Source of the DNA: Nostoc sp. FACHB-973
GTDB lineage: Bacteria; Cyanobacteriota; Cyanobacteriia; Cyanobacteriales; Nostocaceae
DNA: 38,570 nucleotides
Direction: 5' to 3'
Assembly (NCBI RefSeq): GCF_014698115.1
Contig: NZ_JACJSJ010000081.1
Location: 1-38,570, forward strand
The notes below the pieces were generated by a model. The model did no database searches. It was not told the origin of the DNA and worked only from the letters and a program-made list of their open reading frames with translations. The position numbers were made by a program, and so were the translations under genes. How positions within the stretch are numbered: position 1 is the first letter of the stretch; every line of letters starts with the position of its first letter. Shown one piece after another: positions 22,505 to 30,477 of the stretch.

Positions 22505-24910
22505 GTGTTTTCTAGAAGGGTGCAAAGCTACATTAACCAAATCAATCTTGAAAAAGAAAAGATACAACAAGATGAGAAACTATTTAACCAACAGGGTCAA
22601 TTCACAGAAAAAAAGCAGGCGAGGAAATTAACAAAAGTACTAAAGCGACTGCAAGCAGAAACTGCAAAACGTCAAGCTGTTGAAGCAGATTTGCACCAAA
22701 AAACATCAGAGTTTGCAGCCATTTTGCAAGTAATTCCTGATTTTTACTTTCGTGTTGATGCTGATGGAACTATCCTGGATTATCGGCCAGGAAAAATGCC
22801 AAGTCTGTATATTGCACGAGGAGTTGAACAGGGTAAGAGTTTGCGAGAATGCCTACCGACTGCTGTAGGCGATCGCTTCTACCAAGCAATCACTCAAGTA
22901 CTTGCAACTCAATCTGAAGTTAGTTTTGAATATAGCTTACCGCTAGCACAAGGAAATGGTAACTTTGAGGCTAGATTATTACCATTACCAAAGCAGCAAA
23001 TTATAGTTCTTGTCCGCGAAAACGAGGATAAAGTACAAGCAGCATTGGCCAAAAGCGATGCCCAATTTTGCACCATTGTTGAAAACGCCAATAACATTCT
23101 TTTTGCACTGACGGTTGAAGGGATATTTTCCTACGTTTCTCCAAACTTGACTGATATTTTAGGGCATGAGGTTGGCGAGGTGGAAGGCAAATCCTTTACT
23201 GTATTTGTACATCCTGACGATGTACCTATGTGTGCAAATTATTTGCAAAGAGTTGTGACAACAGGCGAAAAACAAGACCCTATTGAATATCGGGTAAAAC
23301 ACAAAAATGGCAGTTGGCGATGGCATACAAGCAACTCATCTGCTAATAGAGACACCAATGGCAATGTTTTGAACTTCGTTGGTATTTGCTATGACACCAC
23401 CGATCGCAAACAAGCAGAAGTCGCACTTAGAGAAAGCGTCCGGCGGGAAACATTACTCAATCGTCTTTCTAGCCAAATTCGAGCTTCCTTGGATCTCAAT
23501 TACATTGTGGAAACCGCAGTTCAGGAGATTCGCAACTTATTCCAAATAGATCGGTGTGCCTTCTTTTGGTATCGACAAAACGCTGAAGTACCCTACTGGG
23601 AAAGAGTATATGAAGCTAAAAGTTCGCTTTTACCCTATCTGCTGAACGACCAAATAACGAATGCAGAAATCGAACTCATCGCCAACAAAACTTTGAACAG
23701 AGAAATTATCCGCATCGATGATTTTAACACTCTAGCCTATGGCACTACACGGGAGTTTTTGAAGGATTTCGGCTTCACTGCTTTTATGTCGCTGCCCGTA
23801 CACACCCAATCCGGGGAAATTGGCGCCTTTAGCTGTGGTTATTGTAATGGCTTTCGGCCTTGGCTAGACAACGAAGTAGAATTACTCCAAGCAGTTACAG
23901 ACCAAATAGCGATCGCCATTGACCAAGCCAAACTTTATACCCAAAGTCGCATCGCCGCCCAAACTGCCCAAGACAAAGCCCAGCAACTAGAAGCAGCACT
24001 GCTAGAACTTCAACAAACCCAAACCCAACTGATTCAAACTGAAAAAATGTCTAGTTTGGGACAGTTGGTAGCGGGAATTGCCCACGAAATCAATAATCCC
24101 GTCAATTTTATCTATGGCAATATTAGCCATGCCAGTGAATATATCCAAGATTTGCTGCACTTAATAGAACTTTATCAACAGCACTACTGCCCACAAACAC
24201 CAGAAATTCACGAACAAATCTACGCCATTGATTTAGACTTTCTCAAACAAGACTTGCCCAAGATCCTAAATTCTATCAATATGGGAGCCGAACGCATTCG
24301 GCAGATTGTCTTATCTTTACGCAATTTCTCTCGCCTTGATGAAGACGGGATGAAAGCAGTGGACATCCATGAAGGTTTGGATAACACCTTGCTAATATTA
24401 CAAAGTCGTTTAAAAGCCAAACCAGGATATCCCGAAATCCAAGTAGTTAAAGATTACGGCAACCTGCCAGCAGTGGTGTGTCACGCTGGACAGATGAATC
24501 AGGTGTTTATGAATCTGTTGACAAATGCGATCGATGCATTAGAAGAGGGAGTGGGGAGTCGGGAGTGGGGAGTCGGGAGTGGGGGAGATGGGCGAGATGG
24601 GGGAGATGAGGGAGATGAGGGAGAAATAACCAATGGCCAATGGCCAATGCCGAAAATTCGCATCCGCACTCTCATTGAAAAAAATTGTGTAATTATTCGC
24701 ATTGCTGACAATGGGTTAGGGATGACGGAAGAAGTACGCAAACGGCTATTTGACCCGTTTTTCACTACGAAACCTGTGGGCAAAGGCACTGGCATGGGGT
24801 TATCAATTAGTTACCAAATTGTTGTCAAAAAACATTGTGGGCAACTTGAGTGTATTTCAGCACCAGGAGAAGGTGCCGAGTTTGCGATCGTGATTCCGCT
24901 AAAGCAGTAA
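22505..24910 (+). CDS. PAS-PAS-GAF sensor histidine kinase
   Basis: 801 residues, soluble. Order: N-terminal coiled coil (1-70), PAS-like domain (about 75-175), second PAS (about 185-305, ending in a WRWHTSNSSANRD / ITDRKQ-type PAC region), GAF (about 317-480), coiled coil, HisKA with H-box GIAHEINNPVNFIYGNI (His527), and HATPase_c with N box NLLTNAIDAL, G1 DNGLGM, F box LFDPFFTTKPVGKGTGMGLS. The start is the GTG at 22505, with AGGCAGG about 7 nt upstream. Its closest class is the cyanobacterial kinases with the AHEINNP H-box. No response regulator is adjacent. Oddity: about 35 residues (EEGVGSREWGVGSGGDGRD and onward, roughly 24546-24650) come from GGGGAGT heptamers, GGGAGATGA nonamers and GGCCAAT heptamers inserted in frame between N box and G1 box. 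Confidence 0.93.
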   Translation: MFSRRVQSYINQINLEKEKIQQDEKLFNQQGQFTEKKQARKLTKVLKRLQAETAKRQAVEADLHQKTSEFAAILQVIPDFYFRVDADGTILDYRPGKMPSLYIARGVEQGKSLRECLPTAVGDRFYQAITQVLATQSEVSFEYSLPLAQGNGNFEARLLPLPKQQIIVLVRENEDKVQAALAKSDAQFCTIVENANNILFALTVEGIFSYVSPNLTDILGHEVGEVEGKSFTVFVHPDDVPMCANYLQRVVTTGEKQDPIEYRVKHKNGSWRWHTSNSSANRDTNGNVLNFVGICYDTTDRKQAEVALRESVRRETLLNRLSSQIRASLDLNYIVETAVQEIRNLFQIDRCAFFWYRQNAEVPYWERVYEAKSSLLPYLLNDQITNAEIELIANKTLNREIIRIDDFNTLAYGTTREFLKDFGFTAFMSLPVHTQSGEIGAFSCGYCNGFRPWLDNEVELLQAVTDQIAIAIDQAKLYTQSRIAAQTAQDKAQQLEAALLELQQTQTQLIQTEKMSSLGQLVAGIAHEINNPVNFIYGNISHASEYIQDLLHLIELYQQHYCPQTPEIHEQIYAIDLDFLKQDLPKILNSINMGAERIRQIVLSLRNFSRLDEDGMKAVDIHEGLDNTLLILQSRLKAKPGYPEIQVVKDYGNLPAVVCHAGQMNQVFMNLLTNAIDALEEGVGSREWGVGSGGDGRDGGDEGDEGEITNGQWPMPKIRIRTLIEKNCVIIRIADNGLGMTEEVRKRLFDPFFTTKPVGKGTGMGLSISYQIVVKKHCGQLECISAPGEGAEFAIVIPLKQ
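24546..24650. repeat. Compound STRR inserted in the kinase ATPase domain
   Basis: Three repeat types in series (GGGGAGT-type, GGGAGATGA-type, GGCCAAT-type), about 105 bp, a multiple of three, so the frame is kept. Confidence 0.85.
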
Positions 24911-25008
24911 CTCGTTGACATAATGAGATATTAACTTTTTGTTAACCAAAAATTAACCTATGAGTTGTTAACTGATATCAATTCACTTTTTGCTGCAACA
25001 TTTGAACG

Positions 25009-25046
25009 TCCCTCCAACAACCTGAAATTTACAGGAGTTGGAGGGA
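25009..25046 (+). terminator. Hairpin downstream of the histidine kinase
   Basis: TCCCTCCAAC pairs with GTTGGAGGGA (10 bp) and an inner CCTG/CAGG extends the stem; followed by TTATTTAT. About 100 bp after the kinase stop. Confidence 0.55.
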
Positions 25047-25113
25047 TTATTTATCGGACTTACGCATTGACAATAAATACCAAATATGAGTAAGGTTAAA
25101 AACCACATCTTTC

Positions 25114-25142
25114 GTAGGGGCACAGCAATGCTGTGCCCCTAC
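25114..25142. repeat. Palindrome of the GTAGGGGCAC family
   Basis: GTAGGGGCACAGCA and its exact reverse complement around a single A. Confidence 0.93.
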
Positions 25143-25354
25143 AGCATGGTCTATTTACGTAGTTTACCGCCGTAGGCATCGCACGATAATTAAAAAAAGC
25201 CTGAAACAACCGGGAGCATCGTTAATTCACACCACGATGCATTTGTACAGTGCGTAAGTCCTACAAAAATCAACGGTATTGCTGAATAAACGGATGATTT
25301 AGCAACTTATAAAATTCTCCCTCATCTCCCTCATCTCCCTCATCTCCCCACTCC

Positions 25355-26134
25355 CTACTCCCTACTCCCCTCCCCAGACATCGCTTTGAGTTTAGACGTG
25401 AAAGACTCAGAGCGATCGCTTTTTTCTGGAGTAAATTGCCCTATTGGGGGACGAATAGCCGCAGGTGGTAGTAGTTTTGGCTGTTGATGAGAGACTGGTG
25501 ATCCACTTTCTGGTGAAGTTTGCCTTTGGTTAACAGCAGACGGTAGCTGAAGCGTTGCCAAAGAAGCTGAGTCACCAGCAGTGGTAGACTTGAGGGCGCT
25601 TTTATTCTCCCTAACTTCCTGCTTGTCTTCTTCTTCACCTAAAGATGTCTTTTGTTTGTAACCGTTCAGTTGTAGAGTTGTAGTATTGCTCTTTTGATGA
25701 CCATTACTAGCTTTCCCAGGTGGTAATTGAAGTTTTGTTACTTTCTCAAAAGCGGACTTTTTCTTGGCTGGCGGGAGGGCTGGTGCAGCCAATGAGGTTA
25801 GGCTTTGGGGAAACTTGCTACAAATCATTCGTTCAAATTCCATATTGAAATGATATGTAGCCTGATCCCGACGCTGCCAAAATACTAAGATTTGCTGCAC
25901 AGAAACCGCTTTATAACGACCTTGATATAGGGCTTCAATCACTGCCAGGTGTAGCCAATTCAGTGGGTATTGCGTTTGCCAACGTTCAACTAGCTCATTG
26001 GCACTATACCCACTGAGATCAAAACTATAGTGAATTAATAACGCGATCGCCAAATTGGCAGAGGTGTCTGGAAGTGTTGTTAACATGGGGCTGTTAGCTT
26101 TTGGCAATAGGTCTAGATTTTTCACCCATCGCAT
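25355..26134 (-). CDS. Conserved cyanobacterial protein of unknown function
   Basis: 259 residues. The N-terminal ~105 residues look like a folded helical domain (ANLAIALLIHYSFDLSGY, PLNWLHLAVIEALYQGRYKA, VQQILVFWQRRDQATYHF, FERMICSKFP), possibly winged-helix-like; I do not recognise a named family. The remainder is a low-complexity tail rich in Lys, Ser, Pro and Gln, probably disordered. No signal peptide. The last residues (GEGSRE) and the TAG stop are encoded by the GGGAGTAGGGAG repeat tract that follows, so the natural C-terminus seems to have been replaced or extended by repeat DNA. The ATG at 26134 has AGG a few bases upstream. Confidence 0.7.
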   Translation of the reverse strand: MRWVKNLDLLPKANSPMLTTLPDTSANLAIALLIHYSFDLSGYSANELVERWQTQYPLNWLHLAVIEALYQGRYKAVSVQQILVFWQRRDQATYHFNMEFERMICSKFPQSLTSLAAPALPPAKKKSAFEKVTKLQLPPGKASNGHQKSNTTTLQLNGYKQKTSLGEEEDKQEVRENKSALKSTTAGDSASLATLQLPSAVNQRQTSPESGSPVSHQQPKLLPPAAIRPPIGQFTPEKSDRSESFTSKLKAMSGEGSRE

Positions 26135-26285
26135 ATAGCCTATCGTGCTTTTAACTACATGGTTTTTTTCCCAGAGTTGTCAAGTCCATAGGCAGTGTTT
26201 CCTATTCTACTTGTCAACTTCCCAGATGCAAGAGTCTATAGAGTGATTTAACGGTTATCTTTTTTACGAAACAGTGTTCACAGCA

Positions 26286-26313
26286 GTAGGGGCACACAGC
26301 TGTGTGCCCCTAC
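26286..26313. repeat. Perfect 28-bp palindrome of the GTAGGGGCAC family
   Basis: GTAGGGGCACACAG followed directly by its reverse complement; 28 bp downstream of it lies the stop of the convergent-side SLH gene, so it may serve as that gene's terminator. Confidence 0.93.
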
Positions 26314-26340
26314 CCATGCATTGTATCCAAACTCCAAACC

Positions 26341-27909
26341 CTATAAATCCCCCACTAACTGTTCGCTGTTCACTGATTCAATCGCAGGTGTTCGCCCAAT
26401 GGCGACTAATGCCTGATAAACCATCGCTGCAACTTCCGCGCATGTTGCCGGACGTGAGGGTGCAAGCAGTGTCGGGTCTGGATAGTTGACAACTATTCTT
26501 TTATGTGTTGCAGTAGCAACAGCTTTTTGGGCATAGTCGGGAATCCTATGGCGATCGCTATACACTTCCAAAACATTGTTATCAGCCTGTGGTAGTCCCA
26601 GTCCATTAACTAGAGAGACAATCACCTGTAGCCGTTGCACATTTTGATGGGGGCGGAAAGTGCGATCGTTAAATCCGCTAACAAAGCCACCCCTAGCCGC
26701 AATTTGGATGGCATTATACGCCCAAAAATCCTGGGATACATCTACAAAATCCGGTGCTGGGCGTTTAGCAGTTGGTTTAAAAGCAACCGCCACTAAAGCC
26801 GCATATTCAGCGCGAGTCATCGGTTTATCTGGCTGGTAGCTACCATCAGCAAAATCGTGAGTTAAATCCATACTCACCAATGCCTGAATAAATGGTTCTG
26901 CCCAATGGCCATCTAGTTGAAAAGACGGGGAGAGTATTTGTAATAAATTCCCCGTCTCCCGTGTCCCTGTGTCCCCGTGTAAGAGCGTCCCCGTGTCCCC
27001 GTGTCCCCGTGTAAGAGCGTCCTCTTTAAGAGCAATCAATTCCACCAAGCCCTTGACAAGACGAGGATTCAACTGATTACTTACAGAAACAACCTTTTGT
27101 GTAGTGACATTGTGTAAATCAAATTCATTATTATCACGAAATATATTGTCACCGGGATCTTCGCTACTACCTAAATCCGGAACTGCATTACCATTGACAA
27201 ACAGACCACCTTGGGAGCTTTGGGCAATGAGATTTCTACGCAGTACAGGGTGGGCGTTGCGAGAAAGTGCGATCGCCGTGCGATTTTCTGATAATTTGTT
27301 ATTGGCGATCGCTGGAGCTGCAAAGTCACTAATTGCTATCCCCAAAGGATTTCTTTGAAATACATTCCCCAATACTTCGCCCTGGCTATGACCTGCCATC
27401 ACTAACCCACTAGCAGTATTTTGCACAAATACATTATCCAAAATTGTCGGTTTAGCAGCGCCAGTGGTAAACACACCTTCCCGCCCACAGTTACTGAAAG
27501 TATTGTTGGCTAAAATAGGTGCAGCCGACTCAATCCAGACACCAGTACCTTTTGCTGAGGAATTGGTGACAGTTACACCTAAAAGGCTGGCATTTTCTAA
27601 TAACAGCAGCGCGATATTTTGCATTCCAAAGCTGGGACTTTGATACTCGCCACTTCCAGAAATTACAATCCCTGCTCCTTTGTTAGCTTCATTACCTACT
27701 ATCTTGACTCCTCCACGGATCACTAGGGGAAATACCTCCCCACCAGCGACGCTGTAAGTCCCAGATTCTAAATGAATGATTGTCGGGATTTTAGTTACTT
27801 TTAAAGCACGGGTGAGGCTTTTGAACGGGCTTAACCGAGAACCGATATTAATATCATTCCCTGTTATGGGGTTGACATAGAGTGTGAGAACAAGGGTAGA
27901 GTTCACCAT
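26341..27909 (-). CDS. DUF1565 beta-helix protein with S-layer homology domains
   Basis: About 522 residues from the ATG at 27909 (MVNSTLVLTLYVNP); earlier in-frame starts at 27948 and 27969 are possible, and none has a clear ribosome binding site. DUF1565 region: LYVNPITGNDINIGSRLSPFKSLTRAL, then a parallel beta-helix with repeated NN/ND-x-F/I turns (ILANNTFSNCGREGVF, ILDNVFVQNTASGL, AIANNKLSENRTAI) to about residue 290. Two to three SLH motifs follow (FQLDGHWAEPFIQAL..MTRAEYAALVA; FVDVSQDFWAYNAIQIAARGGFVSGF). Family inference: surface or periplasmic protein anchored through SLH, although I see no signal peptide. A linker of about 24 residues (TRGHGDTGTLLHGDTGTRE) is translated from GTCCCCGT-type repeats (26951-27021). 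Confidence 0.85.
   Translation of the reverse strand: MVNSTLVLTLYVNPITGNDINIGSRLSPFKSLTRALKVTKIPTIIHLESGTYSVAGGEVFPLVIRGGVKIVGNEANKGAGIVISGSGEYQSPSFGMQNIALLLLENASLLGVTVTNSSAKGTGVWIESAAPILANNTFSNCGREGVFTTGAAKPTILDNVFVQNTASGLVMAGHSQGEVLGNVFQRNPLGIAISDFAAPAIANNKLSENRTAIALSRNAHPVLRRNLIAQSSQGGLFVNGNAVPDLGSSEDPGDNIFRDNNEFDLHNVTTQKVVSVSNQLNPRLVKGLVELIALKEDALTRGHGDTGTLLHGDTGTRETGNLLQILSPSFQLDGHWAEPFIQALVSMDLTHDFADGSYQPDKPMTRAEYAALVAVAFKPTAKRPAPDFVDVSQDFWAYNAIQIAARGGFVSGFNDRTFRPHQNVQRLQVIVSLVNGLGLPQADNNVLEVYSDRHRIPDYAQKAVATATHKRIVVNYPDPTLLAPSRPATCAEVAAMVYQALVAIGRTPAIESVNSEQLVGDL
26951..27021. repeat. GTCCCCGT-type repeats in the DUF1565/SLH linker
   Basis: Repeats of CCCCGTGT with two copies of GTAAGAGCGTCC, read in frame as HGDTGT-type peptides on the minus strand. 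Confidence 0.85.
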
Positions 27910-28246
27910 TGATGATTGAGAGTCAGTTGTTTTAATTATGACAATCATAAATAACACTACTTGTAGCAAACTTTGTCAAAGTAGTATCCTTGTGTGTAGA
28001 AAATGTATCTGCTTTACCCTTTCTTCCAAGCAGATAACGTGTACACAAAAGTTATAGACTCTCATGCAACATTCCAAGTTCTCGTCTTGGCGGTCTAACA
28101 GTTCTCTGAAGAAATATGGGGAGTGGGGAGTAGGGAGTGGGGAATGGGGAAAGAAAGTGTTTGTTTGATTCGTAGCGGGTGGTGCGCCGCCTTTGCGCTT
28201 GCTTCTCAGATATAAGGGTGCGTTACGACTTTAGTCCAAGAGTCAG
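27910..28246. other. Intergenic region with an STRR tract
   Basis: Nothing coding recognised. GGGGAGT/GGGAGTA heptamers occupy about 28117-28152. Confidence 0.55.
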
Positions 28247-28438
28247 CTACCCCTTGTTCTTATCCTTATCTAGCGCTTCTTGGATAGCACGACGGCAAAA
28301 CTCTGGCGGGTCATCCTTGGCTTTAACTTCTTCCTTCATTTTTTCAGTGACTCGAAAATTAAGATTTTGCGTCAATGGTTCTTCTCTATCAGACTTAAGT
28401 GGTTTTAAATTTTCTGGGTTACCTTTAGGGTTGGGCAT
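28247..28438 (-). CDS. Small ribbon-helix-helix-like protein
   Basis: 63 residues. After a polar N-terminus (MPNPKGNPENLKPLKSDREE) comes LNFRVTEKMKEEVKAKDDPPEFCRRAIQEALDK, a strand followed by two helices as in ribbon-helix-helix folds (Arc/MetJ type). Small proteins with the same MPNPKGNPENL opening are, as far as I recall, common in Nostocales. A DNA-binding role is inferred; no toxin gene is next to it on the same strand. Confidence 0.65.
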   Translation of the reverse strand: MPNPKGNPENLKPLKSDREEPLTQNLNFRVTEKMKEEVKAKDDPPEFCRRAIQEALDKDKNKG

Positions 28439-28565
28439 TATTGAGAAAAGTAAATATAACTTGAACTATACGTGAACAAATAGATAGATTGTTTTTTGGT
28501 GGATGTTTACCCTGAGAAAGTTGCATCCACCAATGTCCAATTTTTGAAATGAACACTACTATTTT

Positions 28566-28706
28566 ATGTTCACACGCACAGAATTAGAACTCAAGTCCCT
28601 GAAAGCGTTACGAGATCTATGCTTGATTCAGTACGGTATTCAACCAGTAGGTAGAGTATCCAGCACGCTACAGTCAAGAAAAGCTATTTGGACTCTACCG
28701 AGTTAA
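28566..28706 (+). CDS. Short SAP-like peptide, possibly a gene remnant
   Basis: ATG to TAA, 46 residues: FTRTELELKSLKALRDLCL followed by QYGIQPVGRVSSTLQSRKAIW. This resembles the SAP-like motif of cyanobacterial proteins (TxxELexKSxxELrxxcxxxgi.PtGdkrsKqxWI) but ends early, so it may be a degraded or truncated copy. The rest of 28439-28983 has no supported gene. Confidence 0.4.
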   Translation: MFTRTELELKSLKALRDLCLIQYGIQPVGRVSSTLQSRKAIWTLPS

Positions 28707-28765
28707 ATGGCATTTGGATACAGCTTTAGAAATACTAGGAATGCTCTAAACATTAATTACATAGC

Positions 28766-28790
28766 TAGGGGCGTATGGCATACACCCCTA
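28766..28790. repeat. Imperfect palindrome, TAGGGG type
   Basis: TAGGGGCGTATG, one G, CATACACCCCTA: 11 of 12 positions pair. Same outer bases as the GTAGGGGCAC family. Confidence 0.8.
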
Positions 28791-28983
28791 CAGGTGATTC
28801 ATTTTTTGCAAAGATTTTTGTCAATAGAATTCAGAGCGATCGCCATCCCAAAATTATGAATTTCTAGACTGTTAATATTACGAAAAATAATCAATATTTG
28901 CAAAACATAAATTCTTCTGACTGCAAGTGAAAGTCAATTTCACATACAATCAAAGTATGATTATTTAGGTGTAAGTAGTCAAA

Positions 28984-29337
28984 ATGACCGAAGATAAAAA
29001 TCGCATCAATCGTATAGAAGACCAACTAATTGATATGCGTCTAGCAGTCAGCGCCCTTTTGGAGACTGTGACGCACCATCAACATAATTTTGAGACTATA
29101 CAGCGTAATTTTGAGACTATGCAGCGTAATTTTGAATCTACTAATAGTAGCATTAACACTATTTTCACAGAACTTAGAGACATCCGTACTGATATGCAAG
29201 AAATGCGAGCGGATATGCAAGAAATGCGAGCGGATATGTTGCAAATGCAATCAGAAGTTCGCGGTTTACAAACAGAAAATCGCCGCATTCTTGATGTTTT
29301 ACAAAATCGTAATTCTGAAGATGATTCTTTGGTGTAA
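28984..29337 (+). CDS. Small coiled-coil protein with internal 7-residue repeats
   Basis: 117 residues, almost entirely coiled coil, no known enzymatic motif. Two repeat blocks are visible in DNA and protein: NFETIQR/NFETMQR (21-bp units at about 29089-29150) and DMQEMRA (21-bp units at about 29192-29240). It may oligomerise or act as an adaptor. The ATG at 28984 follows an AT-rich region. It converges with mnmA. Confidence 0.72.
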   Translation: MTEDKNRINRIEDQLIDMRLAVSALLETVTHHQHNFETIQRNFETMQRNFESTNSSINTIFTELRDIRTDMQEMRADMQEMRADMLQMQSEVRGLQTENRRILDVLQNRNSEDDSLV

Positions 29338-29391
29338 GAATAAAGACGTTGCATTGCAAATAATAATAGAGACGTTGCAATGCAAATAATA

Positions 29392-29420
29392 GTAGAGACG
29401 TTGCATTGCAACGTCTCTAC
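29392..29420. terminator. Perfect palindrome next to the mnmA stop
   Basis: GTAGAGACGTTGCA and its exact reverse complement around one T, one base after the mnmA stop codon on the minus strand. Two partial copies of the left arm (AGACGTTGCA) precede it at 29344 and 29370, so this is also a dispersed-repeat family. Suitable as a terminator between convergent genes. Confidence 0.75.
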
Positions 29421-29421
29421 A

Positions 29422-30477
29422 TTAGATAAATTGTTCGATAATTCCGCCACCTAAGACTTTTTCTCCGTCATACCATACCGCAGCTTGTCCAGGTGTGATG
29501 CTGAATTGGGGTTCATCAAAAACCAAACGCACACGGGAGTTTTCCAAAGGAATCACCGTCACTGGTGTAGGCGTGGAACGATAGCGAATTTGGACTTCGG
29601 CATGAATTGGAGTAGATGGTTGAGCGATAGAAACCCAATTTACTCGCCCTACAGTACATTCTGGCTGAGTTACCTTAGTGCGATCGCCAACAATAACTCG
29701 ATTATTCACCGCATCTAATTCAATCACATACAACGGCTCAGCAGCAGCAATTCCCAAGCCTTTGCGCTGTCCGATTGTGTAGTGATGAACACCATCATGC
29801 TGTCCCAAAATTTTGCCTGTGCTATCGACAATATCGCCTGTTTTGGGAGCTAAATATTTATCCAGAAATGCCCGCATGGAACCGTTACTTTCCACTAAGC
29901 ACAAGTCTTGGCTTTCTGGCTTATCAGCGGTTTGGAGTCCGTATTCAGCAGCGATGCGACGGGTATCAGTTTTTTCCAATTCGCCCAAAGGAAATACACT
30001 CGCCTCTAGCAAATCTTGAGACAAATCATAGAGAAAATAAGACTGGTCTTTGTTGCGGTCAACAGCCCGTAATAATTGGTAACGCCCAGTAGCTTCGTCA
30101 TAGTTAATTCGGGCATAATGACCAGTGGCAATGCGATCGCATCCCAATTGTTCGCGGGCATACTGCACCATTGGGCCAAACTTCACCGTTTTATTGCACT
30201 GAGAGCAAGGCAAAGGCGTGATCCCAGCGCTGTAACCAGTCACCAAGAAATCGACAATATTTGTTTGGAAGACATCCCGAATATCCACAACCTCGTGGGG
30301 AATGCCCAGTTGTTCACAGATACCAGCCGCGTCGATCATACCTTCAGAGCAACATTGACCTTTGCCTTTCATCAGCCAAAGAGTCAAACCAATTACTTCA
30401 TAACCCTGATGGTGCAGGATAGCAGCGGCGGTGGAACTGTCAACACCACCAGAAAGACCAACGACGACTTTTTTCAT
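29422..30477 (-). CDS. mnmA: tRNA 2-thiouridylase (5-methylaminomethyl-2-thiouridine synthase)
   Basis: Thiolates U34 of tRNAs for Lys, Glu and Gln. 351 residues, full length. ATP-pyrophosphatase P-loop VVGLSGGVDSSTAA, PCSQCNKTVKFG with Cys94 and SQDLCLVE with Cys193, the pair that forms the catalytic persulfide; PxTxGxxxxxxG-like GHYARI and the C-terminal YDGEKVLGGGIIE are also conserved. Start: the ATG at 30477 rather than the TTG at 30483, because GAGG is 7 nt upstream of the ATG. That Shine-Dalgarno and the first base of the ATG belong to the last CRISPR repeat. Confidence 0.96.
   Translation of the reverse strand: MKKVVVGLSGGVDSSTAAAILHHQGYEVIGLTLWLMKGKGQCCSEGMIDAAGICEQLGIPHEVVDIRDVFQTNIVDFLVTGYSAGITPLPCSQCNKTVKFGPMVQYAREQLGCDRIATGHYARINYDEATGRYQLLRAVDRNKDQSYFLYDLSQDLLEASVFPLGELEKTDTRRIAAEYGLQTADKPESQDLCLVESNGSMRAFLDKYLAPKTGDIVDSTGKILGQHDGVHHYTIGQRKGLGIAAAEPLYVIELDAVNNRVIVGDRTKVTQPECTVGRVNWVSIAQPSTPIHAEVQIRYRSTPTPVTVIPLENSRVRLVFDEPQFSITPGQAAVWYDGEKVLGGGIIEQFI

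Larger units (their letters stand above)
24911..25354. other. Intergenic region with terminator, palindrome and STRR
   Basis: No supported gene. It holds the hairpin at 25009-25046, the palindrome at 25114-25142, a CCGCCGTAGGCATCGC motif (25167-25182) also present at 13218-13233, and CTCCCTCAT/CTCCCTA repeats from about 25316 into the end of the next gene. Confidence 0.6.
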
